Positions 1 to 7,935 of a stretch of DNA of 64,000 nt are shown here, piece after piece. The stretch comes from Pseudomonas fluorescens HK44 (GTDB lineage Bacteria; Pseudomonadota; Gammaproteobacteria; Pseudomonadales; Pseudomonadaceae), in NCBI RefSeq assembly GCF_000217955.3, contig NZ_AFOY02000015.1:744001-808000 (forward strand), written 5' to 3'. The position numbers and the translations under genes are program-made. Numbering within the stretch: the first letter of the stretch is position 1; each line of letters starts with the position of its first letter. The notes beneath the pieces are model-generated. The model ran no database searches and had not been told where the DNA came from. It was given only the letters and a program-made list of their open reading frames with translations.

Positions 1-143
1 CACAGATCGCGTTCGACCAGACGGTCTCCCGGCAGAAGCTGGAAGTTCATGATGGCGCTTCGCAATTTATCCAGCACGATTTCGCGCAGGGTAACGGGGT
101 TGCGATTGACCTTGAAGCTGTCGTCGAGTGGCAGGCGTTTCAT
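1..143 (-). CDS. GntR-family transcriptional regulator, N-terminal part (cut by window edge)
   Basis: The first 47 codons are present, starting at the ATG read leftward from 143; the rest lies beyond position 1. The visible part is the start of a GntR winged helix: a stretch on getting expressed sequences such as LREIVLDKLRSAI is followed by LLPGDRLVERDL, the usual spacing of helix 1 and the G-x-x-L turn in FadR/VanR-type members. It is the last visible gene of the minus-strand catabolic operon, 88 bases after the preceding gene, and is the obvious candidate to bind the palindrome at 5637-5658. The ligand-binding C-terminal domain cannot be seen, so the FCD versus UTRA subclass is not settled. 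Confidence 0.8.
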   Translation of the reverse strand, partial: MKRLPLDDSFKVNRNPVTLREIVLDKLRSAIMNFQLLPGDRLVERDL

Positions 144-231
144 GGGGTCCGCTCTGAATGTGGCTGTCCATGCAAAAAGAACACGTCGATCGCTAGATTC
201 TCCGTGCTCGGTCAGATCAAACAGCCAAGGG

Positions 232-621
232 TTAACTGGAGGCCTCGGCATCGACTTCGGCGAAGGCTTCACGGGCGAGCCGGAAACTGTCTACGGCAGC
301 GGGGACACCGCAATAAATACCGACCTGAAGCAGAATTTCGCGTATTTGTTCACGAGTCAGCCCGTTACGCAAGGCACCGCGCACATGCAACTTGAGTTCG
401 TGGGGCCGGTTGAGGGCCGAAATCATCGCCAAGTTTATCATGCTGCGCTCTTTAAGCGACAAACCCTCACGGCCCCAAACGTGGCCCCAGCAGTATTCGG
501 TGACCAGCTCCTGCAGCGGTCGGGTGAAGTCGTCGGCGTTCTCGATCGAACGGCTCACATAGGCTTCGCCCAACACCTGGGTGCGGATTTTCAGCCCTTG
601 TTCATATTTCTCGTTGCTCAT
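232..621 (-). CDS. Carboxymuconolactone decarboxylase-family protein
   Basis: 129 residues, the usual length for a single CMD/AhpD-fold domain. The conserved core is visible: a central helix with LSLKERSMINLAMISAL, then HELKLHVRGALRNGLT, then the C-terminal ILLQVGIYCGVPAAVDSF typical of PcaC-like proteins. Only one Cys is in the late conserved position and no AhpD CxxC pair is seen, so a decarboxylase/lyase-like role fits better than peroxidase activity. Its ATG overlaps the stop of the upstream dehydrogenase by an ATGA, so the two are translationally coupled. The actual substrate is unknown; true 4-carboxymuconolactone decarboxylase is unlikely because no other protocatechuate genes are nearby. 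Confidence 0.85.
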   Translation of the reverse strand: MSNEKYEQGLKIRTQVLGEAYVSRSIENADDFTRPLQELVTEYCWGHVWGREGLSLKERSMINLAMISALNRPHELKLHVRGALRNGLTREQIREILLQVGIYCGVPAAVDSFRLAREAFAEVDAEASS

Positions 622-2093
622 CGTTGTGTGCTCCCGAAGTCGTCGAGCCCACCCATCAGGGTGTATTTGAGTTCCAGATAATCCTCGATGCCGTACTTGG
701 AACCTTCGCGGCCCAGGCCTGAGGATTTGATGCCGCCAAACGGCGCGACCTCGGTGGAGATCAGCCCTTCGTTGATCCCGACCATGCCGTACTCCAGCGC
801 CTCACTCATGCGCCAGGCACGGCCCAGATCACGGGTATAGCAATAAGCGGCGAGGCCGAACTCGGTGTCGTTGGCCAGGTGTACGGCTTCGGCTTCCGTG
901 TCGAAGCGGAACACCGCCGCGAGTGGGCCGAAGGTTTCTTCCCGGGCGACCTTCATCTGCGTGGTGATGCCGGCCAGTACCGTGGGCTGAAAGAACCCGT
1001 GCCCGAGTGCGTGACGCTCACCGCCGCAGAGCAATCGGGCGCCTTGGGCAAGCGCGTCCTGCACGTGGTCTTCGACCTTGGCCACGGCACGCTCGTTGAT
1101 CAGTGGACCCTGATTCACGTTGGCGTCGAAACCGCTGCCAACGTGCAGTTGTTTTACGCGCTCGGCCAAGCGAGCGACAAAGGCGTCGTGAATACCGCCC
1201 TGGACCAGGAAGCGATTAACGCAGACACAGGTTTGCCCGGCGTTGCGAAATTTGGCAATCAGCGCACCGTCCACCGCGCGCTCCAGATCCGCGTCGTCGA
1301 ACACGATGAAGGGCGCATTTCCCCCCAGCTCCAGCGACACCTTCTTCAGCGTCGGCGCGCACTGCGCCATCAACAGTTTGCCGATGGCGGTGGAACCGGT
1401 GAACGACAGTTTGCGCACCAAGGGGCTGGCGGTGAGCTCGGCGCCGATCGCAACCGCGTCGCCGGTAATCACGTTGAAAATGCCCGGTGGAATCCCGGCC
1501 TGTTCGGCCAGCACAGCCATGGCCAGGGCCGAGAACGGGGTTTCCGGTGCCGGTTTGACGATGCACGGGCAACCGGCGGCCAGCGCCGGACCGGCTTTGC
1601 GGGTGATCATCGCCGCCGGGAAGTTCCACGGAGTGATGGCCGCAACCACGCCAATCGACTCTTTGCTGACCACAATGCGCGCATCAGCTTTGTGGCTGGG
1701 AATGGTGTCGCCATAGATGCGTTTGGCTTCTTCGGCGAACCACTCGATGAAGCTCGCGGCGTAGAGGATTTCACCCTTGGCTTCGGCCAGTGGCTTGCCT
1801 TGTTCGAGGGTGAGGATTTCGGCCAGGGCGTCGGCATGTTCCAGCATCAGTGCGTGCCAGCGCTTGAGCGTCTGGCTGCGTTCCTTGGCCGTCAACGCAC
1901 GCCATGCCGGCCAGGCCTTGTTGGCGGCGGCGATGGCTTGGCGTGCGTCGCTGGCGCCAAGGTTGGGCACCCGGCCGATCAGTTCGCCGGAGGCTGGATT
2001 GAAAATGTCTTGACTGGCACCATTCGGCGCATCCAGCCATTGGCCATCGATAAAGGCCTGCTGGCGGAACAGTTGCGAGGCTGCTGGGCTCAT
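618..2093 (-). CDS. NAD(P)-dependent aldehyde dehydrogenase, succinate-semialdehyde dehydrogenase-like
   Basis: 491 residues from the ATG at 2093, which has GGAG five bases upstream; an upstream ATG at 2129 lacks a good ribosome site. The aldehyde dehydrogenase fold is complete: TPWNFP cofactor-loop motif near residue 155, SLELGG with the catalytic Glu near 256 and GQTCVC with the catalytic Cys near 289. The overall pattern resembles GabD-type semialdehyde dehydrogenases, which oxidise succinate or glutarate semialdehyde to the acid. It lies 61 bases after the flavin reductase gene and overlaps the CMD gene. In this operon it probably oxidises an aldehyde produced from ring or amide cleavage; the exact substrate is inference. 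Confidence 0.88.
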   Translation of the reverse strand: MSPAASQLFRQQAFIDGQWLDAPNGASQDIFNPASGELIGRVPNLGASDARQAIAAANKAWPAWRALTAKERSQTLKRWHALMLEHADALAEILTLEQGKPLAEAKGEILYAASFIEWFAEEAKRIYGDTIPSHKADARIVVSKESIGVVAAITPWNFPAAMITRKAGPALAAGCPCIVKPAPETPFSALAMAVLAEQAGIPPGIFNVITGDAVAIGAELTASPLVRKLSFTGSTAIGKLLMAQCAPTLKKVSLELGGNAPFIVFDDADLERAVDGALIAKFRNAGQTCVCVNRFLVQGGIHDAFVARLAERVKQLHVGSGFDANVNQGPLINERAVAKVEDHVQDALAQGARLLCGGERHALGHGFFQPTVLAGITTQMKVAREETFGPLAAVFRFDTEAEAVHLANDTEFGLAAYCYTRDLGRAWRMSEALEYGMVGINEGLISTEVAPFGGIKSSGLGREGSKYGIEDYLELKYTLMGGLDDFGSTQR

Positions 2094-2154
2094 GCCGGCT
2101 CCTAAGAAATGGGGGACGCGCTCCCACATGGACCTGCGCCCCTGAAGATAGATA

Positions 2155-2640
2155 TCAGGCCAGCGCGGGCAGCGGGGCCAGCTTGCCTTTGTGATAGATC
2201 ATCGGCGTCACCGGTTGCTCGGGCAGAATCAGGTTCTTCACCGCGCCGACGATGATCGCGTGATCGCCGCCGTCGTATTCGCGCCACAACTCGCACTCGA
2301 TAATCGCCGTGGCTTTGCCCAGCAGCGGGTTGCCCAGCTCACTGAGGTGCCAGTCGATGCCTTTGGCCTTGTCCTTGCCTTTGCCAGCAAACGCATAGGC
2401 TTCGGCGGTCTGGTCGGCGGACAGCAGATGAATCGCGAACTGCTTGCTGTCACGCAGGATCGGGTAGGTGTCAGAGGCATAGTTGGGGCAGAACAGCACC
2501 AGCGCCGGATCGATCGACAGTGCACTGAAAGCGCTGGCGGTAATGCCGACGATGCCGCCGTCCGGGTCCAGGGTGGTGACCACCGTGACTCCGGAAGGGA
2601 ACGAGCTCATGACGTCTTTGTAAATGCCGGGTTCGATCAT
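2155..2640 (-). CDS. Flavin reductase-like protein (FMN-binding split barrel)
   Basis: 161 residues, matching RutF/HpaC-type flavin reductases that supply FMNH2 or FADH2 to a partner monooxygenase. The family signatures are visible: FPSGVTVVTT near residue 15, GITASAFSALSIDPALVLFC in the FMN-binding part, and HAIIVGAV near the C-terminus. It starts 12 bases after the upstream aldehyde dehydrogenase stop, so it is co-transcribed. No oxygenase that would use its product is inside the window; it may lie past position 1, beyond the GntR gene. Confidence 0.9.
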   Translation of the reverse strand: MIEPGIYKDVMSSFPSGVTVVTTLDPDGGIVGITASAFSALSIDPALVLFCPNYASDTYPILRDSKQFAIHLLSADQTAEAYAFAGKGKDKAKGIDWHLSELGNPLLGKATAIIECELWREYDGGDHAIIVGAVKNLILPEQPVTPMIYHKGKLAPLPALA

Positions 2641-2652
2641 GTCGGCGGTCTC

Positions 2653-4134
2653 CTAGCGCATCACGAAGGGATCAGGCATCGGTGCCTGAGAGAGGTTGAT
2701 CCACACCGTTTTCAGCTCGGTGTAGGCCAGCACCGAATCGATGCCGCTTTCGCGTCCATAGCCGCTGTTCTTGAAGCCGCCGATCGGCGCCATGGCCGAT
2801 ACGGCGCGGTAGGTGTTCACCCAGATGATCCCGGAGCGCACGTCCCGAGCCAGGCGGTGAGCGCGGCCCAGGTCGCGGGTCCAGATGCCGGCGGCGAGGC
2901 CGAACTGCGAGTCGTTGGCGATCGCCAGGGCTTCGGCTTCGTCCTTGAAACGGATGACCGAGGCCACCGGACCGAAGACTTCTTCCTGCATGATCTTCAT
3001 CGAATTGCGGTCGCATTCGAACAGGGTCGGTTCATAGAACCAGCCGTCGCCCAGATTTTCTGGACGCTTGCCGCCCAGGCGCAGGCGCGCACCTTCGGCG
3101 ATGGCGTCAGCCACCAAACCTTCGACAACCGCCAGTTGTTGCGCGGTGGCCATCGGGCCCATTTCACTGCTGTCTTCCTGCGGGTTGCCGATGCGGATGC
3201 GCTTGGCGCGTTCGACCAGACGCGAAACGAACTCATCGTAGATTTCGTCCTGAACCAGCAGGCGCGAGCCGGAGACGCAGCTCTGACCCGATGCCGCATA
3301 GATCCCGGCAATTGCACCGTTGATCGCGCTGTCGAGGTCGGCATCGGCGAAGATGATGTTCGGCGATTTGCCGCCCAGTTCCAGCGACAGCTTGGCGAAG
3401 TTCTCGGCGCTGCTGCGCACCACATGCCGCGCCGTGGCGGCACCGCCGGTGAACGCAATCTTGCGTACCAGCGGATGGCGGGTGAGGGCGGCGCCGGTGC
3501 TCGGGCCGTAACCGGTGACGACGTTGACCACGCCCGGCGGAATCCCGGCTTCCAGCGCCAGACGTGCCAGCTCCAGGATGGTCGCCGAAGCGTGCTCGGA
3601 CGGTTTGATCACGATGGTGTTGCCCGCCGCGAGGGCCGGGGCCAGTTTGATCGCCGTCAGGTACAGCGGGCTGTTCCAGGGAATGATCGCCGCGACCACG
3701 CCCATGGCTTCATGCACGGTGTAGGCAAACAGGTCCGGCTTGTCGAGGGGGAGCGTGCCGCCTTCGAGTTTGTCGGCCAGACCTGCGGTGTAGTGGAAGA
3801 ACTCCGGCAGGTAGCCAACCTGGCCACGGGTCTCGCGAATCAGCTTGCCGTTGTCGCGGCTTTCCAGCTGCGCCAGTTGCTCTTTGTTTTCGGCGATCAG
3901 GTCGCCAAGACGCCGTAGTAATTTACCGCGAGCCGTGGCGGTGAGGCCGCGCCAGGCCGGGTTGTCGAAAGCCGTCTGCGCCGCCTGTACGGCACGCTCG
4001 ACGTCAGCTTCGTCGGCATCGGGCAGTTCAGCCCAGGCTTGAGCCAGGGCCGGGTTCAGGCTTTCAAAGGTTTTGCCGGACAGGGCATCGACCCATTCAC
4101 CGCCGATGCACATCTGGAAGCGTGCGAGTGTCAT
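2653..4134 (-). CDS. Aldehyde dehydrogenase (betaine/aromatic aldehyde type)
   Basis: 493 residues, full length. Key parts: IPWNSP near 151-156, LELGGK with the catalytic Glu near 252, GQSCVSGSR with the catalytic Cys near 286, and the C-terminal GIIWVNTY and GGFKNSGYGRE motifs. The sequence is distant from the second aldehyde dehydrogenase at 618-2093, so the operon carries two non-redundant dehydrogenases rather than a duplication. The ATG overlaps the hydrolase stop codon (ATGA), so the pair is translationally coupled, which suggests the hydrolase releases the aldehyde or its precursor. The substrate cannot be read from sequence. Confidence 0.88.
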   Translation of the reverse strand: MTLARFQMCIGGEWVDALSGKTFESLNPALAQAWAELPDADEADVERAVQAAQTAFDNPAWRGLTATARGKLLRRLGDLIAENKEQLAQLESRDNGKLIRETRGQVGYLPEFFHYTAGLADKLEGGTLPLDKPDLFAYTVHEAMGVVAAIIPWNSPLYLTAIKLAPALAAGNTIVIKPSEHASATILELARLALEAGIPPGVVNVVTGYGPSTGAALTRHPLVRKIAFTGGAATARHVVRSSAENFAKLSLELGGKSPNIIFADADLDSAINGAIAGIYAASGQSCVSGSRLLVQDEIYDEFVSRLVERAKRIRIGNPQEDSSEMGPMATAQQLAVVEGLVADAIAEGARLRLGGKRPENLGDGWFYEPTLFECDRNSMKIMQEEVFGPVASVIRFKDEAEALAIANDSQFGLAAGIWTRDLGRAHRLARDVRSGIIWVNTYRAVSAMAPIGGFKNSGYGRESGIDSVLAYTELKTVWINLSQAPMPDPFVMR

Positions 4135-4964
4135 GCAACGATCCCCTTTATTTGGTTTTGTCGGGAGTGCGCGGTGTCAAGAAACTCCAGTAACAGCTGG
4201 TTGACCAGGCGCGGCGATTCTACGGGCATCATATGCCGTTGCTCGGCGAGCACGGCAACGGTGGCGCCGGGAATTCGTTCGGCCAATTGCCGGGCCATTT
4301 CCGGTGTCGAACCAGGGTCCAGTTCACCGGTGGCGATCAGAGTCGGCACCTGAATATTGGCCAGATCCTCGGCGCGGTACATGTCCTGGGTCGCGAACAG
4401 CTCATAGGTGGTCAGGTAACCCTGTGGGTCGTTATCCGCCAAGGTCTGGCGCAGGGCGGCAATCTGTGCCGGATTAGCCGCCTGGTATTCGCGGCTGAAC
4501 CAGCGCGACAGTGCGGCTTCGGCGTTGGCGTCCGGTCCGTGTTCGGCAGCCTGGGCGGTGCGGGCAATCACCCCTGCACGCTGTTCGGGGCTGCGATTGA
4601 ACACGCTGTTGAGCACCACCAGGCCTTGCAGGCGTTGCGGGTAATGCAAGGCAAAAGCCCGGGCCACCAGCCCGCCCATCGAAAAGCCGATGACCGTCGC
4701 CTGCGGTAATTGCAGGTGGTCGAGCACCTCCAGCAACTGGTCGGCATAGCCGAGCAGAGGAGTGCCGCTTTCCGGGCGGGGGCTCGCGCCATGACCGAGC
4801 ATGTCGTAGGCAATCACGCGGTACTTCGTGGCCAGGCCAACGACCTGGCCGCCCCACATTTCTTTGTTCAGGCCCACGCCGTGGATCAAAACCACGGGCT
4901 GGCCTTGGCCGGTCGCCAGGTAACTGGTGCCAGCCGGGGTGCGTTCAGCGGTGAGCCGAATCAT
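4131..4964 (-). CDS. Alpha/beta-fold hydrolase
   Basis: 277 residues from the ATG at 4964, preceded by AGGAG; an ATG 15 bases upstream would place that site inside the gene. The fold markers are present: HGVGLNKEMW oxyanion-hole region, GFSMGG nucleophile elbow with Ser near 95, GELDPG with the acid Asp near 216 and QRHMMPVE with His near 244. Size and motif order fit RutD-, PcaD- or 3-oxoadipate enol-lactonase-like hydrolases. Position between a DUF1185 protein and an aldehyde dehydrogenase suggests hydrolysis of an amide, carbamate or enol-lactone intermediate; this is inferred from context. Confidence 0.87.
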   Translation of the reverse strand: MIRLTAERTPAGTSYLATGQGQPVVLIHGVGLNKEMWGGQVVGLATKYRVIAYDMLGHGASPRPESGTPLLGYADQLLEVLDHLQLPQATVIGFSMGGLVARAFALHYPQRLQGLVVLNSVFNRSPEQRAGVIARTAQAAEHGPDANAEAALSRWFSREYQAANPAQIAALRQTLADNDPQGYLTTYELFATQDMYRAEDLANIQVPTLIATGELDPGSTPEMARQLAERIPGATVAVLAEQRHMMPVESPRLVNQLLLEFLDTAHSRQNQIKGIVA

Positions 4965-5009
4965 GGAGCGCTCCTGCATGCCTTTTTGTTGTAGTGGCTC
5001 TCACTGGAA

Positions 5010-5600
5010 TTACTGGGCTTTCTCGGCCGCCAGTTCTTCCAGATCGATGTAACGGTTACCGATGCGTGGGTGCAGACGGCCGCCATCGGCGCAACCCAGG
5101 ACCACGACGATTTCGTCGGCGCGCGGCGCATCTTCGATCTGCATTTCCAGGGTGATGTAGTGCGAACGCAGGCCTTCGTCGTCCTTGTGCATCATCGGAA
5201 TCTGGATCGAGGTGCCCGGACCGCCGCGTTTGTTGGTGAAACTCAGGTAGCTCTTGGCTTTGACCGCTTCACGGTAGTGATTGCCGAAGCGCAGGGTATG
5301 GATCACGGCAGAGGCGTGCTCGATTTCGCCGTCGGCGCCCACTACAGCCGCCTTGCCATAAGCTTCGATTTTTTCGGCACCGCCGATGATGCCCACCAGG
5401 CGTTCGACCATCAGTGCGCCGAGGTCGGAGCAGTTGGCACGAATTTCCGGCTTCAGGTCTTCGACGAAGCCGCGACCCAGCCAGGGGTTTTTCATCACCA
5501 CGGCCAGCCCGACCATGGTCACCGGCTTATCGGTGGCCTTGCCGCCTTCAATAAAGGTTTGTTCGACATAGCTGACGATCTTGCGGATTTCGAAACTCAT
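5010..5600 (-). CDS. DUF1185 / amino acid synthesis family protein (PF06684)
   Basis: 196 residues, the usual family length. The start is supported by GGAG six bases before the ATG. Visible family features are GLAVVMKNPWLGRGFVEDL near residue 30, GALMVERLVG, the KAAVVGADGEIEHASAVIHT stretch and KRGGPGTSIQIPM. The family has crystal structures from Bordetella and Ruegeria but no established reaction. It is the first gene of the operon and is preceded by a palindromic operator. Family members are often found next to flavin-dependent oxygenase systems, so a role in handling an unstable oxidised nitrogen compound is possible but unproven. Confidence 0.85.
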   Translation of the reverse strand: MSFEIRKIVSYVEQTFIEGGKATDKPVTMVGLAVVMKNPWLGRGFVEDLKPEIRANCSDLGALMVERLVGIIGGAEKIEAYGKAAVVGADGEIEHASAVIHTLRFGNHYREAVKAKSYLSFTNKRGGPGTSIQIPMMHKDDEGLRSHYITLEMQIEDAPRADEIVVVLGCADGGRLHPRIGNRYIDLEELAAEKAQ

Positions 5601-5636
5601 GAGCTGCTCCGTATTCGGGTTGAGAGGCGTCTGTGC

Positions 5637-5658
5637 GTATGATGGTATACCATAATAC
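5637..5658. promoter_or_regulatory. Palindromic operator in front of the DUF1185 operon
   Basis: The site reads GTAT-N-ATGGTATACCAT-N-ATAC: a perfect 12-base palindrome (5642-5653) extended by four more matching bases on each side. It begins 37 bases upstream of the DUF1185 start. On the minus strand a TATTAT -10-like hexamer (5657-5652) lies within it, with a TTTCAG -35-like hexamer (5679-5674) 16 bases further up, so a bound repressor would block RNA polymerase. TGGTATACCA-type cores are common for GntR/FadR-type regulators, and such a gene ends this operon. Confidence 0.7.
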
Positions 5659-5934
5659 CGCTAGCGCAAGAGGCTGAAACGAGTTTCCGGCCGGAAGGCG
5701 ATAAAAAGAGGGACGGGCATCTCGCGGGCGGGTCATGCGCTGTGCCGCGAGTGCGGTGGAGATCGCATGTAGACAGGACCGAACGGTCGGTTTGAAACGG
5801 GGGGATATGGTTGGAGGCTGGGCCTGCCTGACGACGGAGAGTTCGACGGCACCAGAACGCTCATTCAACTGAATAGCGTTGTGCATCACTAGCGGGCACA
5901 TCAGCTCCATGTGTAGTCATGGAGTGCGTTTGCG

Positions 5935-5951
5935 TGCGCATTAATGGTGCA
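5935..5951. promoter_or_regulatory. Possible NtrC-type enhancer site
   Basis: TGCGCA-N5-GGTGCA, which keeps the TGC-N11-GCA spacing of the NtrC consensus (TGCACC-N5-GGTGCA), 10 of 12 positions. It sits about 290 bases upstream of the predicted start of the sigma54 promoter at 6216. A second, poorer match with an intact TGCACC half lies at 6062-6078. The rest of 5660-6210 is AT-richer and holds no convincing gene; a 120-codon minus-strand frame there has no recognisable content. Confidence 0.4.
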
Positions 5952-6215
5952 AGAATTCAATTCGATGTGCGGGTCTGAAGGATTGGTATTACAAAGCTCA
6001 TAAAAAAGAGTGGGTAAAAATTTCCCGTTTACAGGGCAATAAAATCAACTTATTTACCCAATGCACCGATTTTGTCCGCGCCAGAGTTGTGCAAACCGTA
6101 AGTGCAATAAACGTTTCAGCCTATTACGAGAAAAACACCGTAAAAATGAACGTAAATGTCGCATCAGTATCATTATTCAAGGTTTTCTCGATTTTTAACC
6201 GCCCCGGCGTTGCGT

Positions 6216-6231
6216 GGGCACAGCCCTTGCA
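6216..6231 (+). promoter_or_regulatory. Sigma54 (RpoN) promoter of the ATP-grasp operon
   Basis: GGGCAC-N5-TTGCA matches the -24/-12 consensus TGGCAC-N5-TTGCW except for the first base; the invariant GG (6217-6218) and GC (6229-6230) are at the correct spacing. The predicted start near 6242 gives a leader of about 280 bases. That leader contains a small hairpin (AAACCAC/GTGGTTT, 6243-6263) at its very start and no other recognisable element. Confidence 0.6.
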
Positions 6232-6522
6232 AAAGCACTTTCAAACCACCGGAAGTGTGGTTTTTGCGATAAAAAGAAACTGGGGGCGTTACAAGTAGGA
6301 GCGCCAGTAAGCTAATCCGGAAACGGCCAGATCTCTGGCGCCAGAAGGCGTCAAGACGCTGTCGGAATCGTGAGCTTCCAGCTTCATAAAGGGACAGGAA
6401 GTTCACGGTGCACACTGAGGTGCTTTACAGAAACAGTACTCACTAAAACAACGTAAGGCTTCATCTATTGGAATGACAAAGTTATAAAAAAATGCCGGCT
6501 GTATCGCGGCAAGGAGTGGGGT

Positions 6523-7932
6523 ATGTCCCGAGCTTTTTTTAATGAAATGTATGATGCGAGTGGTGGCTGCCGCCCACATTACCAGGAGTTTGCGCGCTGG
6601 TTGGCGGACACGCCCCTGGAGCTGCTGGAACAGCGTCGTCGCGAAGCCGACCTGCTGTTCCATCGAGCCGGCATCACCTTCACGTTATATGGGGACGAGC
6701 AGGGCACCGAGCGGTTGATTCCGTTCGACATCATTCCACGCAGCATCAAGGCCAGCGAATGGCAGATGGTCGAGCGTGGCTGCATTCAGCGGGTCCAGGC
6801 CTTGAACATGTTCCTGGCCGATATCTATCACGGGCAACGGATTCTCAAGGAGGGCATTATTCCGGCCGAACAGGTGTTGGCCAACGAGGGTTATCAGGTC
6901 GCCATGCAGGGCCTGAATCCGCACCGCGGCATCTATGCCCACATCTCCGGGGTCGACCTGGTGCGCGATGGCGACGGCAGTTACTACGTACTCGAAGACA
7001 ATCTGCGCACACCCAGCGGCGTCAGCTACATGCTCGAAGACCGCAAGATGATGATGCGCCTGTTTCCCGAACTCTTCGCCGCCCAGCGCGTGGCGCCCAT
7101 CGACCACTACCCGAACCTGCTGCTGGACACCCTCAAGACTTCCAGCCCCCTGGACAACCCGACGACCGTGGTACTAACCCCGGGCCGCTTCAACAGCGCT
7201 TACTTCGAACACGCATTCCTGGCTCGTGAAATGGGCGTGGAACTGGTTGAAGGCGCTGATCTGTTCGTCCGCGACGATCATGTCTACATGCGCACTACCG
7301 CCGGCCCGAAACAGGTGGATGTGATTTATCGGCGTCTAGACGATGCGTTTCTCGACCCGCTGTCTTTCAATCCGGACTCCATGCTGGGTGTGCCCGGGCT
7401 GGTGGCGGTCTATCGCGCGGGGAACGTGATCCTCGCCAATGCCATTGGCACGGGCGTGGCGGATGACAAGTCGATCTACCCCTATGTGGGCGACATGATT
7501 CGCTTCTACCTCGACGAGGAGCCGATCCTCAAGAACGTTCCCACCTGGCAATGTCGCAAACCAGAAGAGCTGTCCCATGTGCTGGCCAATCTTCCTGAGT
7601 TGGTGGTCAAGGAAACCCAGGGTTCCGGTGGCTACGGGATGCTGGTCGGCCCGGCTGCCACGGCGGCGGAAATCGAGGACTTCCGCGCGCGTCTCAAGGC
7701 ACGCCCTGAGGCCTATATCGCCCAGCCGACGCTGTGTCTGTCCACGTGCCCGACCTTTGTCGAAAGCGGCATCGCCCCACGCCATATCGACCTGCGCCCG
7801 TTTGTGCTGTCGGGCCGTGAAACCCGCCTGGTGCCCGGCGGCCTGACTCGCGTGGCATTGCGCGAAGGCTCGCTGGTGGTGAACTCGTCCCAGGGCGGTG
7901 GCACCAAAGACACTTGGGTAGTGGAGGACTAA
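6523..7932 (+). CDS. Circularly permuted ATP-grasp protein (CP_ATPgrasp, DUF404/DUF407)
   Basis: 469 residues, a complete family member, with AAGGAG seven bases before the ATG. Diagnostic parts are LEDNLRTPSGVSYMLEDR near residues 155-175, VKETQGSGGYGM (the phosphate-binding loop in permuted order) near 365, and HIDLRPFVLSG plus GGGTKDTW at the C-terminus. Comparative genomics (Iyer and colleagues, 2009) predicts that this family forms peptide or amide bonds in a cytoplasmic pathway. It is the first gene of a three-gene operon with an alpha-E protein and a transglutaminase, under a sigma54-type promoter. Substrate and product are unknown. Confidence 0.92.
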   Translation: MSRAFFNEMYDASGGCRPHYQEFARWLADTPLELLEQRRREADLLFHRAGITFTLYGDEQGTERLIPFDIIPRSIKASEWQMVERGCIQRVQALNMFLADIYHGQRILKEGIIPAEQVLANEGYQVAMQGLNPHRGIYAHISGVDLVRDGDGSYYVLEDNLRTPSGVSYMLEDRKMMMRLFPELFAAQRVAPIDHYPNLLLDTLKTSSPLDNPTTVVLTPGRFNSAYFEHAFLAREMGVELVEGADLFVRDDHVYMRTTAGPKQVDVIYRRLDDAFLDPLSFNPDSMLGVPGLVAVYRAGNVILANAIGTGVADDKSIYPYVGDMIRFYLDEEPILKNVPTWQCRKPEELSHVLANLPELVVKETQGSGGYGMLVGPAATAAEIEDFRARLKARPEAYIAQPTLCLSTCPTFVESGIAPRHIDLRPFVLSGRETRLVPGGLTRVALREGSLVVNSSQGGGTKDTWVVED

Positions 7933-7935
7933 GAC

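Noticed and set aside
2191..3918. Plus-strand open frame of 575 codons
   Set aside because: Antisense to the aldehyde dehydrogenase and flavin reductase genes, both clearly real.
5548..5910. 120-codon minus-strand frame before the DUF1185 gene
   Set aside because: It overlaps the operator and promoter of the operon, has no ribosome site and no recognisable content.
6243..6265. Terminator in the leader of the ATP-grasp operon
   Set aside because: The AAACCAC/GTGGTTT stem is short and AT-rich and lies right at the predicted transcript start, so termination is unlikely.
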